Source: Algoriphagus sp. Y33 (GTDB taxonomy: Bacteria > Bacteroidota > Bacteroidia > Cytophagales > Cyclobacteriaceae). From it: a stretch of DNA of 64,000 bases. Positions 9,638 to 18,271 of this stretch are shown in pieces (position 1 is the first letter of the stretch; each line of letters begins with the position of its first letter). The DNA lies in assembly GCF_014838715.1 (NCBI RefSeq), contig NZ_CP061947.1:3844001-3908000 (forward strand), written 5' to 3'. The translations under genes were made by a program, and so were the position numbers. The notes beneath the pieces were generated by a model that was not told where the DNA came from, made no database searches, and saw only the letters and a program-made list of their open reading frames with translations.

Positions 9638-10588
9638 TCATGTGAGCTTAACATAAAGCCAAGAGATATCTAACCGGAAAAACAGCCAAAGTTTATACAA
9701 ACTAAACTCAACACCTTTCATATTGATTTCTTTGGCAAGTTTTACAAAGCCTTTTGCCACCTGAAAATTAGCAGACCATAGTGCATGCTTCAATTCATAA
9801 ATGATACGTTCCGAAAGCGCATCATTTTCTTCCGCACTTTTGTTCATTTCTTTGATTTTCTCACAAATTCTAAGTGTACTTGGAAGCATCTGGGACCGGT
9901 ACCGGCGATATTGGTTTGCAGACAGAGAATCCCCATGTTTCCTTTTTAAGACACCGATGTGAGTCGAAAAAGCTACACGATAACTTCTAGCCAGTCTCAA
10001 TTGAATATCAAAATCCTCATAGGAAAGTGTAGCATCGTATCCTCCTACTTGCTTGAGAATAGCGGTCTCGAAAACCATTGTAGGAGCAGAAATACAACTT
10101 CTCCTAATTAGCGTTTCGTACAGCTTATCAGTCGAAATTTTCTCTTCTAAATCCTTATAATCCGCAGGTTTGTAAAATATACTCTCCTGCCCATACTCAT
10201 CCAAAATAACAGCGTCAGAGAACACAAACGCTGCATCAGGGATTTGATGTAGTTTTTCAATCGAAAGCAACAGATGATTGGCATACAGAAAGTCATCACC
10301 TGAAAGATCAACTACAAATTGGCTGTCAACCTGATTTAGAATTTCATTAAACAACTGACAATAAGGATCGGAAACGCTCTTGTAAATAGCTTTGACAGGA
10401 AGTTTATCATCATTATTTCCCACCCATTCCTTGATGATAAACGAAGTCTGGTCCTTACTTCCATTGTCTACAATAATTAATTCCTTATGCCGGTAATCTT
10501 GTAACAGTACACTTACCAGTGCCTTCTCGATCCATTTTTCATGGTTGAAAGCAATACAAACAACAGTAACTCTATCGTTAGACTTCAT
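9638..10588 (-). CDS. Family 2 glycosyltransferase
   Basis: This is a GT-A fold glycosyltransferase that transfers a sugar from a nucleotide-sugar donor. The N-terminus RVTVVCIAFNHEKWIEKAL and the nearby ELIIVDNGSKDQT are typical GT2 donor-binding segments. DLSGDDFLY near residue 90 supplies the DxD-like metal site, and GGYDATLSYEDFDIQLRLA near 180 supplies the catalytic ED motif. It has about 316 residues with no membrane helix. The ATG at 10588 is used rather than an upstream in-frame alternative, because it follows the acyltransferase stop by one base. It is the last gene of a three-gene unit with a WxcM-like cupin and an acyltransferase, which points to decoration of a surface glycan. Acceptor and donor are unknown. 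Confidence 0.9.
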   Translation of the reverse strand: MKSNDRVTVVCIAFNHEKWIEKALVSVLLQDYRHKELIIVDNGSKDQTSFIIKEWVGNNDDKLPVKAIYKSVSDPYCQLFNEILNQVDSQFVVDLSGDDFLYANHLLLSIEKLHQIPDAAFVFSDAVILDEYGQESIFYKPADYKDLEEKISTDKLYETLIRRSCISAPTMVFETAILKQVGGYDATLSYEDFDIQLRLARSYRVAFSTHIGVLKRKHGDSLSANQYRRYRSQMLPSTLRICEKIKEMNKSAEENDALSERIIYELKHALWSANFQVAKGFVKLAKEINMKGVEFSLYKLWLFFRLDISWLYVKLT

Positions 10589-10589
10589 A

Positions 10590-11519
10590 CTAAAGCTTCT
10601 TATCCCAAGTGATCTTATTGCAGATATCATTTGAGAAACGCGACTTGAAGAACATTAAGCTGTGATTTGCTCCTTCCTCGAGATCTGACGAGCCAAGGTC
10701 TATAAAACTTACTTTTTGCTCAACCGCTAATTGGAAAAGCTCATTTAAGATCAACTCACCACCGATCTTTACAGGGATTTTGGGATTGATCGCAGACAGA
10801 AAATAATAAAGGGAATCGCTCGTGAGCTTGACACAAAGAGAATACCCAATGGCTTGACCATCCTTACTTAAAGTAATCAAAAAATACCTATCCGGATATT
10901 CTGAAACTTGCTGTACAATTCTATTTTCATCAATCGCAACCTCATAGCCCTTTTGAGCATTCCAAGACCTTATTTCTTTCAAAAAGCCAAAGTTGGAAAT
11001 GGAAGAATGGCTGGTTTTCAAACCGGAACTCTTGCTTTTCTTTTGAATCTTCATTGACTCCTTTTGCACAAGTTTCTTAATTTTCTTTTTCCCGATAAAA
11101 ACATGATGACTTAATACTTTCTTATGTTCAAAACCACTTTTAAATAAAAGATAGTTTATCAAATCAACCTGAGGTTCATAAGGTTTGGGTGACTGGGTGA
11201 TAGAAATTGTGTGGACACTGCGATGATTCATTTCTTCGACTATCGCCAATATAAAAGCTTCCAAAGAAGCGGAGCTCAATCCGTCATGTATCCAAAGACC
11301 ACCAAAAGGTGATTGCGGAAGCGATACGGCTTCACCTCTCTTTGAAATTGCGAAAGTGATTATTGCTTTAGGTTTCTGCTTTTTCTCCCAAATAAAATCC
11401 AGTTGATCCTGATATGCATCACTTGGAGTATTGCTCAAAAAATAGTCCTTATCCTCTTTCAAGGCTGAAACCACCCGAAGCTCGTGGTGTTCACTTATAT
11501 CTTTCTTGAAGCTTTCCAA
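10590..11519 (-). CDS. GNAT/FemAB-like acyltransferase
   Basis: The C-terminal half (about residues 170-300) shows the GNAT-type fold used by FemAB/BioF2-like acyltransferases: GQAIGYSLCVKL, then LYYFLSAINP, GGELILNELFQLA and FIDLGSSD near 280. The N-terminal part (SPFGGLWIHDGL) resembles the first half of the double-GNAT fold. The middle (140-170) is strongly basic. The acyl donor is unknown. The start is uncertain: TTG at 11519 gives a 29-base overlap with the upstream gene, and GTG at 11474 would leave a short gap; no ATG is available until about residue 92. It sits between a WxcM-like sugar gene and a GT2 gene, so acylation of an amino-sugar or glycan is a reasonable guess. Confidence 0.7.
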   Translation of the reverse strand: MESFKKDISEHHELRVVSALKEDKDYFLSNTPSDAYQDQLDFIWEKKQKPKAIITFAISKRGEAVSLPQSPFGGLWIHDGLSSASLEAFILAIVEEMNHRSVHTISITQSPKPYEPQVDLINYLLFKSGFEHKKVLSHHVFIGKKKIKKLVQKESMKIQKKSKSSGLKTSHSSISNFGFLKEIRSWNAQKGYEVAIDENRIVQQVSEYPDRYFLITLSKDGQAIGYSLCVKLTSDSLYYFLSAINPKIPVKIGGELILNELFQLAVEQKVSFIDLGSSDLEEGANHSLMFFKSRFSNDICNKITWDKKL

Positions 11520-11916
11520 AATAGTCTAGGTCTCTGATATAATCATCTTCTGAAAAGGCCCGATCCGACATCCCCAGCAATACCGAGTTGGGCGAAAATC
11601 TGGCAACTAACCAATTTAGCGGTGGAATATAAACCCCCTTCTCCGGCGAATCAAGTTCAAAATAAAAAACACCTCCCAAGGCAGAATGAATTTCCAGCTG
11701 AAGCTTACCTGCTACAGCCACGATTACCTGGGATTCTTTCCAGTGGGCGTGATTGCCCCGGCTTTCTCCTTCCTTTACATTTGAAATCCAAAAACACCGC
11801 TGGATCCCATCCGGAAAAAGAATCAGATTCTCCCAAAAGTGAAGATTTCCTGTTTCAGTGGAATTTCCGGGAAGAGTAAACATATAAGGTGCTTGCGCAG
11901 TAATTGATTCAGGCAT
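11491..11916 (-). CDS. WxcM/FdtA-like sugar cupin domain protein
   Basis: This 141-residue single-domain cupin carries RGNHAHW (about residues 53-59), the histidine motif of the WxcM/FdtA/QdtA family. These are dTDP-4-oxo-6-deoxyhexose 3,4-ketoisomerases and related proteins that feed 3-amino-3,6-dideoxy sugar synthesis. YIPPLNWLVARFSPNSVLLG and EDDYIRDLDYF complete the family pattern. Isomerase activity is inferred. No rmlA/rmlB or aminotransferase partner lies in the window, so the substrate must come from elsewhere. It is the first gene of the WxcM-acyltransferase-GT2 unit. Confidence 0.82.
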   Translation of the reverse strand: MPESITAQAPYMFTLPGNSTETGNLHFWENLILFPDGIQRCFWISNVKEGESRGNHAHWKESQVIVAVAGKLQLEIHSALGGVFYFELDSPEKGVYIPPLNWLVARFSPNSVLLGMSDRAFSEDDYIRDLDYFGKLQERYK

Positions 11917-12020
11917 TTCTTCTAATTTCCATTAGCTAAAATTAAGATAATTCGAATGGATAAACTGTTACCCATTTGTTAATTTTCTAAATTCGCTATT
12001 CAACAAACACCAACAAATCT

Positions 12021-12647
12021 ATGCCGGACTTCGGCGAACTCTCTGCACTTGACGACACATTTTTTACTGTTTCCAGGACCAGCGAAGGTCTTTACAAAGA
12101 CAGAAGCAGCAAGTTTCACTATTATTCCTTTCCGGTGAGAAATGAAGAGGAAATCAAATCCCGTTTGGGTGGCCTAAGAAAAAAACACTTTGACGCCAGG
12201 CATCATTGCTTCGCATGGACGCTGGGGAAAGACGGAGAGCAATTTAGAGCAAACGATGATGGAGAACCGAATCATTCCGCAGGAGATCCTATTTTGGGCC
12301 AGATTAGATCCAATAACCTGACCAATATTCTAATTGTAGTAGTCCGCTACTTTGGTGGAACGAAACTCGGAATAAGCGGTTTGATCCAAGCCTATAAAAC
12401 CTCTGCCGCTATGGCAATCGAGGAAAATGAGATTATTGAAGAGCAGGTTAAAGCTTCAGTTGCCATTCATTTCCCATATCCTGTGATGAATGATGTAATG
12501 AAACTTATCAAAACTTATGACCTAAAGATTATTACCCAGGAAATGACGCTGGATTGCCAAATGCAATTGGAATTCAGAAAAGGGATTCAAGAACTAATCG
12601 TCAATTCACTTGAAGAGATTGAGGGGCTTCAGTTGACTAACGCATAA
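12021..12647 (+). CDS. YigZ/IMPACT family protein
   Basis: The protein has 208 residues with an N-terminal UPF0029/Impact domain: KFHYYSFPVRNEEEIKSRL, then DARHHCFAWTLG, DDGEPNHSAGDPIL and VVVRYFGGTKLGISGLIQAY at about residues 60-125. This is the near-invariant core of YigZ. The C-terminal third (YPVMNDVMKLIKTYDL) is the DUF1949 ferredoxin-like domain. Members are linked to translation and ribosome-associated regulation in eukaryotes; the bacterial role is not settled. The ATG at 12021 follows an AT-rich leader. Its end overlaps the end of the convergent exonuclease gene by 11 bases. Confidence 0.92.
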   Translation: MPDFGELSALDDTFFTVSRTSEGLYKDRSSKFHYYSFPVRNEEEIKSRLGGLRKKHFDARHHCFAWTLGKDGEQFRANDDGEPNHSAGDPILGQIRSNNLTNILIVVVRYFGGTKLGISGLIQAYKTSAAMAIEENEIIEEQVKASVAIHFPYPVMNDVMKLIKTYDLKIITQEMTLDCQMQLEFRKGIQELIVNSLEEIEGLQLTNA

Positions 12648-13239
12648 ACAATTCATCCAAATAGCCCTCAGTTCTCAGCTTTTTGAAAATCTCCAGGCAT
12701 CCCCAAGCGTCGGTAGCAGCGTACCGCTGCTGCTTGATGGTTAACACTTCCGCTTCCCAGTTAGAAACTTGCTCAGACTTGGAAATACGGATGCCAAGAA
12801 CCATAGCACAGAGATTTCGCACTCCAATATTCATAAAACCGACTCTTTTCAGCTCATCATTCAGATCGAAAAATGAATTGGCATAGAAAGAATCCGTAAG
12901 CTTTGCCAGTCCTTTGATATCATCATGAACTGCAGCACCAACTTTCACTATACTCTCTTTTTCAAGAATATTCCGAATAGAATCAGGAAAACCAATTTTA
13001 TTTAACCGAAAGAGAAACGCTTGTGTGGATGTAGAAAGCTGGAGTAAGGACACCTGGTTTATTACCCCTTTTTGAAAAGCGGGCTTAGTTTCAGTATCAA
13101 ATCCAATTACTCGCTGCTGGACAAGGAATTCAGCAACCTCCTCCACATCCTCAAGTTTCTCTATTAAAAACATTTCTCCCTCAAACTGTCCCAGCGGAAG
13201 GGCGTTTACTTCTTCTTTTGTAATCTTAAATGGAATCAT
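12637..13239 (-). CDS. 3'-5' exonuclease, RNase D-like DEDD fold
   Basis: This 200-residue protein has the DnaQ-like exonuclease core. GFDTETKP near residue 46 gives the first Asp and Glu, VHDDIKGL near 105 gives the second Asp region, and YAATDAWGCLEIF near 175 gives the last Asp with the upstream Tyr of DEDDy enzymes. It lacks the HRDC domains of full-length RNase D, so it is the short form common in Bacteroidota. It removes nucleotides from RNA or DNA 3' ends, but which is not known. Its ATG overlaps the nhaC stop (ATGA). Its 3' end overlaps the convergent yigZ-like gene. Confidence 0.88.
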   Translation of the reverse strand: MIPFKITKEEVNALPLGQFEGEMFLIEKLEDVEEVAEFLVQQRVIGFDTETKPAFQKGVINQVSLLQLSTSTQAFLFRLNKIGFPDSIRNILEKESIVKVGAAVHDDIKGLAKLTDSFYANSFFDLNDELKRVGFMNIGVRNLCAMVLGIRISKSEQVSNWEAEVLTIKQQRYAATDAWGCLEIFKKLRTEGYLDELFMR

Positions 13240-14702
13240 ACCAACTTTTCTTCGTCTTCTACATCGTCGTAATAGGTAATCCCGATTTTGAAATAGCCAT
13301 AGAGAATGGTCATAAAGGGACTAATAATATTAAAAAAGCAATAAGGTGCGTATGTCAAAGTAGCCACACCTAACACTGAAGCCTGTGTAGCACCACATGT
13401 ATTCCAAGGAACTAAAACCGACGTCACTGTTCCCGAATCTTCTAAAGTTCTACTGAGGTTTTCAGGTGCTAACCCCCGTTTTTTATACACATCTGCGTAC
13501 ATCCTACCAGGAACTAGAATAGCCAAGTATTGATCTGAAGTAGTGATATTAAAAAACACACAGGTAGCGACTGTGGATGCTATCAATGAACCAATACTGT
13601 GCACTTTCTGAATCACCGCTTCTGCAAGGACTCTCAGCATGCCGCTTTCTTCCATAATTCCTCCAAAAACCATTGCTGCGATGATCAGCCAAATTGTATT
13701 CATCATCCCTCCCATACCACTGGTTACCAGCAATTCGTTGACCACGTCATTGGTAGTAGAAATACTTATTTCTCCATAGAGCGACATCATTACAGCTTTG
13801 AAACTCTGATAAGCATAAGATGCGTTTTCATCGGCAATCAGGCGAATGATATCAGGCTGGAAAAACAATGCAAAAACCCCTCCCAGAAGAGCTCCTGTAA
13901 GCAAAGCAGGAATAGCGGGCACTTTCCTCACAATCATCACAATGACTAGTATCGGAACAATAAATAACCAACCGGTCACATTGAATTTCTCCGATATTAC
14001 ATCTGAAATAACCTGTACATCATCTACAGTGCCATTTGTCTCATAATTCATGCCGATCACTACGAAAATGATAAGCGTAATAGAAATAGAAGGAACAGTA
14101 GTCTTCGCCATATAACGGATATGGGTAAACAAGTCCGTACCTGCCATAGCGGGAGCAAGGTTAGTTGTATCAGAAAGCGGTGACATTTTGTCCCCAAAAT
14201 AAGCCCCGGAGATAATCGCTCCCGCTATTATTCCTTCTTCAAAACCCAATGCTTTTCCTATCCCTAACAAAGCGACACCCACCGTCGCCACGGTGGTCCA
14301 GCTACTTCCTGTGGCTACGGAAACGATAGCGCTGACAATACATGCCGCCACCAAGAATATCGTCGGGTTAAGAATTTGAAGACCATAATATATCATAGCC
14401 GGCACAATACCGCTTAGCAACCAAGTTCCCGCAAGAGCACCAATTAGAAATAGAATCAAAATACTGGACATCGCCGCACTGATGCTTTTAATAATCCCAT
14501 CTTGCAGTGTCTCCCAATTAAACCCTAAACGAAATATTGCCACCACAGCAGCCACCATAGAGGAAAGGATAAGTACGATCTGGTTGGAGCCCGAAAGACC
14601 ATCTGTACCGAATACTTGTATATTCAATACCAAGAGTACAATCAAAAAAACCAACGGAATCAGTGCGTCAAAAACTTTTGGAGAACGTTTAAAACCTTGC
14701 AT
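13236..14702 (-). CDS. nhaC: Na+/H+ antiporter NhaC
   Basis: This 488-residue inner-membrane protein has about eleven to twelve hydrophobic helices. Family-typical segments are GSSWTTVATVGVALLGIG (about residues 132-150), AYFGDKMSPLSDTTNLAP (165-183) and SGTVTSVLVPWNTCGA (430-445). NhaC exports sodium in exchange for protons, which suits marine or saline Cytophagales. The ATG at 14702 gives a short cytoplasmic N-terminus ahead of the first helix. It is the first gene of a two-gene unit with the exonuclease, coupled by a four-base overlap. Malate/lactate antiporter variants of the same family cannot be excluded. Confidence 0.92.
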   Translation of the reverse strand: MQGFKRSPKVFDALIPLVFLIVLLVLNIQVFGTDGLSGSNQIVLILSSMVAAVVAIFRLGFNWETLQDGIIKSISAAMSSILILFLIGALAGTWLLSGIVPAMIYYGLQILNPTIFLVAACIVSAIVSVATGSSWTTVATVGVALLGIGKALGFEEGIIAGAIISGAYFGDKMSPLSDTTNLAPAMAGTDLFTHIRYMAKTTVPSISITLIIFVVIGMNYETNGTVDDVQVISDVISEKFNVTGWLFIVPILVIVMIVRKVPAIPALLTGALLGGVFALFFQPDIIRLIADENASYAYQSFKAVMMSLYGEISISTTNDVVNELLVTSGMGGMMNTIWLIIAAMVFGGIMEESGMLRVLAEAVIQKVHSIGSLIASTVATCVFFNITTSDQYLAILVPGRMYADVYKKRGLAPENLSRTLEDSGTVTSVLVPWNTCGATQASVLGVATLTYAPYCFFNIISPFMTILYGYFKIGITYYDDVEDEEKLV

Positions 14703-14752
14703 TAATCGGGGTTTGGTGAGTTAAGGACTTGAATCTAATGAAAAATTATTAA

Positions 14753-14944
14753 TTACATCTTGGACAAAAGTACTGAGAGCTCCTTCCCTACCTGCCAACC
14801 TATTGCACACCCCATTTCGCCAAGACGTACCCCAGCCGCTGTTTTAACGCCTACTTGCTGAATAATTGGAGATTTTATTTTGCCAAAAGCCATAATACCA
14901 GTCCATTCAGTATCCCAAACAATAGATATTCCAAGAAAGATCAT
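14753..14944 (-). CDS. Small hypothetical protein (63 aa)
   Basis: This is a short ORF with ATG start that overlaps the stop of the small ORF upstream (ATGA at 14941-14944), the same coupling style as real operons in this window. The protein is mildly hydrophobic with a Gly-rich middle (GVKTAAGVRLGEMGCAIGWQ) and no recognisable domain. It may be genuine, or it and its partner could be the two halves of one frameshifted gene of about 110 codons. No family is recognised. Confidence 0.3.
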   Translation of the reverse strand: MIFLGISIVWDTEWTGIMAFGKIKSPIIQQVGVKTAAGVRLGEMGCAIGWQVGKELSVLLSKM

Positions 14945-15090
14945 CTGTTTTGTAAGTGCTTCCAGATGAGATTTATTTTAGGATTTACTTTAAACTCCAT
15001 GCTTTTTTCTCCTTCAAAATCCACATTCTCCGCGCCTCCCGGAAGTAGTCTAGCGTCAATCAGTCGAAAATAGATGTTGCCCTTATCCAT
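14941..15090 (-). CDS. Small hypothetical protein (49 aa)
   Basis: The ORF runs from ATG at 15090 to TGA at 14941, encoding 49 mostly charged residues (MDKGNIYFRLIDARLLPGG at the start, IWKHLQNR at the end). It is too short for standard gene finders and its family is not recognised. It fills the gap between nhaC and the Mpo1-like gene together with the 63-residue ORF that overlaps its stop. It could be an independent small protein or the first part of a frameshifted gene. Confidence 0.28.
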   Translation of the reverse strand: MDKGNIYFRLIDARLLPGGAENVDFEGEKSMEFKVNPKINLIWKHLQNR

Positions 15091-15180
15091 ATGGAATGTC
15101 CCTTTCCAGGGAATTTTGAAAAGGAATTAAAATAGATTTAGTATTTTAAATAAATTTAAGAGATATAATCCCAATATACC

Positions 15181-15660
15181 ATGAGAAAAATTGACGCATT
15201 ATTCCATGAATACGGGCTAAGTCATCAAAACATGACAAATAAGCTAATTCACTGGTTCTGTGTACCTGCAATTTTCTTCAGTATTGTAGGACTGATTTTC
15301 AGCATCCCTCGCGGCCCTCTTCCAGAGCTAATGCCGTTCCTCGGCAATTTTGCCAATTGGGCCACAGTAGTTTTGGCTTTGGTATTGATCTATTACCTCA
15401 TGCTCTCCACACCGCTTACCTTGGGAATGTTTCTCTTCTCCTCCCTATGTCTGGCTGCGGCTAATTTCATTAACTTATATTTTCCCGGCAAGCTCTGGAT
15501 GTTAAGCCTCGGGATTTTTTTACTGTCTTGGGTCTTGCAGTTTTATGGACATAAAATTGAAGGCAAAAAACCCACTTTCCTCAGAGACCTTCAATTTCTG
15601 TTGATCGGCCCTGCTTGGCTGATGCACTTTATCTATAAAAAATGGGGTTTTGCTTATTGA
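15181..15660 (+). CDS. Mpo1-like (DUF962) membrane protein
   Basis: This is a 159-residue protein of the Mpo1/DUF962 family. The start MRKIDALFHEYGLSHQN and then NKLIHWFCVPAIFFS carry the conserved His residues (HEY, HQN, HW) that bind iron. Near the end FYGHKIEGKKP supplies the GHxxEG motif, and IGPAWLMHF closes the family pattern. Four hydrophobic helices are visible. Yeast Mpo1 is an iron-dependent dioxygenase in 2-hydroxy fatty acid breakdown, and a similar lipid role is inferred here. It converges on a patatin-like phospholipase gene, 87 bases away. Confidence 0.88.
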   Translation: MRKIDALFHEYGLSHQNMTNKLIHWFCVPAIFFSIVGLIFSIPRGPLPELMPFLGNFANWATVVLALVLIYYLMLSTPLTLGMFLFSSLCLAAANFINLYFPGKLWMLSLGIFLLSWVLQFYGHKIEGKKPTFLRDLQFLLIGPAWLMHFIYKKWGFAY

Positions 15661-15747
15661 GACTTTACATCCTCTCCCTACTGTCACTCACACTCGGTAC
15701 ATCCAACATCTCAGTCCTAGCCACTCTGGGCGAAGTCGAAGGATTAC

Positions 15748-18054
15748 TTATTGAGCATTTTCTTCTGTTGACATTATGCTCTCCTCTTCAATAGGCTGTT
15801 TTTTGGTAAAAAGCTCCTCCAATCGCCTCAGCGAACTTTGATTTTTGAGTGTATAAACGCTTTCCAGAATTGATTTTTTCTCCCTCGAAGTCAGTCGCCA
15901 ATTCAAAGATGCACGTTGCATGGTCTCTTGACTTCCCGTTAGTTCTCCCACCTGCACCTTTTCCGGCGCATACTCAAACTCTATCCTCTCCAGATCGAAA
16001 GGCATAGACTCAGCCATGTAATTGAAAAGCACCTCATTCTGTATCGTCTGCACATTATCCCAGTTAGCATAAATATTCTTCAATGGAGTGAAAATTTTCT
16101 CGAAAATTCTAGGAGGAAAACTCGGTGCTATTTCAGTCACTTTCTCTGAATCTCTAATTGTAATCAAAACCACTCCGGCCGTATTTTCATTGATCCATGA
16201 CTGAAACACGTACATAAATCTCAGTGCATCCTGAATCCCAAAATTATCAGACAAACCCGTATCCATAGTTTCCATAATTGGCTGGGTGGGCAGCTGAATA
16301 TTGGGAGTAACGAAAGGAAAAGTAGCACTCATTCTCAATGCGGTAAGGAACCGTAAATTTTTGGAGTCATGTGCTTCAAAAAATCTAAGAAAATCTATCG
16401 TTTGCTTCTTTTCATCCGTACCCAACTTTCCTAGCATGGAAGTCCCAAAAAACGACATCGAATGAGGAGATATCACCAGTTTTCTACCATCATTTGTAAT
16501 CAACGTAGTGACGGGAAGCAAAGGAATACTACCTGAAAATTCCGGTTCTTTATAAGCAGAAATCGGCTTTTCCAGGACTCCTTGGGTATTTTGATTCAGT
16601 TGATTCTCAAAAGCAAATCCCCTATCCTTAAGATACTTATTTCCATTGTAATGAAAATTTTGATTGCGGATAAACAAGTCATTCACCAGCAAGGTGAAAA
16701 TAATAGGGTTGAGATTGTCAGCGGAGATTTGATCAAGATACTTTTCATCTAGAGGATTTACCGAAGCATCCGTTAGGGACCTTAAGTAGATTTCCCTGAA
16801 AAATGCTTCTCCCAAAACTCCTCCGGAAGCCCCCGTAAAAAGCTCAGTGTGTTTTAAAACCTCTCCATCCTCAATAGTATATATACTTTGTAGAACTTTG
16901 ACTGTCCATAGTGCCGCCCGCTGTCCACCTCCACTGGCCGCAACCATCACTAGTTTTGGTTTAATCTCGTCAGGAAATTTCGCTTTCCAATTTTCCAAAA
17001 TATTCAGCACATTATCCTTATCCTTGTTTACAATATCCGGAGTCAAAAGAGAATCCATACGAGCAAGACTGTAAGTGGCTGGAGGAACGGTATAATCCAA
17101 TCCATAGGCCCCGTGAGGACGATTAAGGAAATTGAAATTGCTGAAATAATTGGCCAAAACCAGAAAAGCAAATACAGTGAAGGTCGACCACCTCCTAAGC
17201 CAAAAACTTACCGCACCCACCAGCATAACCAGAATGGCAAACAGCAGGGTGGCACTCATCGCTGCCGGCAACTGGAGATATGGGTTCTCTTTGAAAAACC
17301 CCAAAAACAAGACAAACAGAATTAATACTAACTGTATGACAAACAGGTTCAAGTGATTCTGATCAAAAACCCGTAGCAACTTAGTCCCTTCAAACCGGGA
17401 AATATCCGGCCTTACTTTCTCGGGCCGAAGGCGAATGTTCAGGTAGTAAAGCACCTTGTATTTTTGGGTTTTTAAATCCTTGTATTGGCTAATCACATTC
17501 GCTCTAGTCAGCCTGACTTTACGGAGTCTTTTATCTACAGTCCCTGCAAAAAGAATAAAAAAATCCTTGTTTGTCAGCGAAAAATACCCAAATATCACTG
17601 TATAAGTAATCACTCCTCCTCCAAAAAAACCAAGGAAATAAACCAACACCTCCCAATCATTTGAAGGGTTATTGTCTAGCTGAAAACTTATAAATCTAAC
17701 GATGTAGACTGCATAGAAAATCGATGGGATAAGTCCATTGTTCACACAATAATGAATGAAAGGTCTGTTTAGAACAGCCAAAAACGGAAAATGTCTGCCC
17801 TCCATAATATAGGTGGACATGTGAAAGCCCATGGTCAAAATAGCAAACCCAACCCCCATCAAGAAAAAACTAACCCATGAAACCTGATGTAAATATTCAG
17901 GATCAAGGAAAAGAAATGGAATTCCCAATACAACTCCGAAATATTCCAAAATAACCCCCATCAGAGCTATCCAAATAAGGGTTAGTCCCAGGTTTTTTCG
18001 CAAGTGAAGCAGAAACAATTGTACCGGAAAGCTGTACCAGATTTTATCCCTCAT
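15748..18054 (-). CDS. Membrane-anchored patatin-like phospholipase
   Basis: This is a large protein (768 residues from the ATG at 18054) with an N-terminal half of about eight hydrophobic helices (to about residue 320) and a C-terminal patatin domain. The oxyanion loop ASGGGQRAA (near 380), the nucleophile elbow FTGASGGVLG (GxSxG, near 412) and the Asp motif METMDTGLSDNFG (near 610) are all present, so a Ser-Asp dyad is intact. The domain hydrolyses acyl esters of lipids. A GTG start 15 codons upstream is possible, but the ATG puts MRDKIWYSFPVQLFLL directly ahead of helix one. The fusion of a multi-helix membrane region to patatin suggests action on the inner membrane. Substrate unknown. Confidence 0.85.
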   Translation of the reverse strand: MRDKIWYSFPVQLFLLHLRKNLGLTLIWIALMGVILEYFGVVLGIPFLFLDPEYLHQVSWVSFFLMGVGFAILTMGFHMSTYIMEGRHFPFLAVLNRPFIHYCVNNGLIPSIFYAVYIVRFISFQLDNNPSNDWEVLVYFLGFFGGGVITYTVIFGYFSLTNKDFFILFAGTVDKRLRKVRLTRANVISQYKDLKTQKYKVLYYLNIRLRPEKVRPDISRFEGTKLLRVFDQNHLNLFVIQLVLILFVLFLGFFKENPYLQLPAAMSATLLFAILVMLVGAVSFWLRRWSTFTVFAFLVLANYFSNFNFLNRPHGAYGLDYTVPPATYSLARMDSLLTPDIVNKDKDNVLNILENWKAKFPDEIKPKLVMVAASGGGQRAALWTVKVLQSIYTIEDGEVLKHTELFTGASGGVLGEAFFREIYLRSLTDASVNPLDEKYLDQISADNLNPIIFTLLVNDLFIRNQNFHYNGNKYLKDRGFAFENQLNQNTQGVLEKPISAYKEPEFSGSIPLLPVTTLITNDGRKLVISPHSMSFFGTSMLGKLGTDEKKQTIDFLRFFEAHDSKNLRFLTALRMSATFPFVTPNIQLPTQPIMETMDTGLSDNFGIQDALRFMYVFQSWINENTAGVVLITIRDSEKVTEIAPSFPPRIFEKIFTPLKNIYANWDNVQTIQNEVLFNYMAESMPFDLERIEFEYAPEKVQVGELTGSQETMQRASLNWRLTSREKKSILESVYTLKNQSSLRRLEELFTKKQPIEEESIMSTEENAQ

Positions 18055-18271
18055 GTAAATGGTTTTGCGATAATTTACTGCTTTTCTTTTACTCCCCACA
18101 ATTCAGGAAGTCTTTGGCAACCTCAATTTCCAAGTCCAATTTATCTTCAAATAAATCAGATTGACTACCAGACACTTACTCTTATTCGCAGTAGTTCATA
18201 AATTTCTTTGGTCGGAAATTGGCTTGTCCTTCTAAGGATAAATTTTACCTTCGAAATTCAAATAGATAGAT

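Noticed and set aside
14855..15073. 72-codon plus-strand ORF opposite the tiny ORF pair
   Set aside because: Composition is Ser/Phe/Lys-rich, as expected for the shadow of the minus-strand frames.
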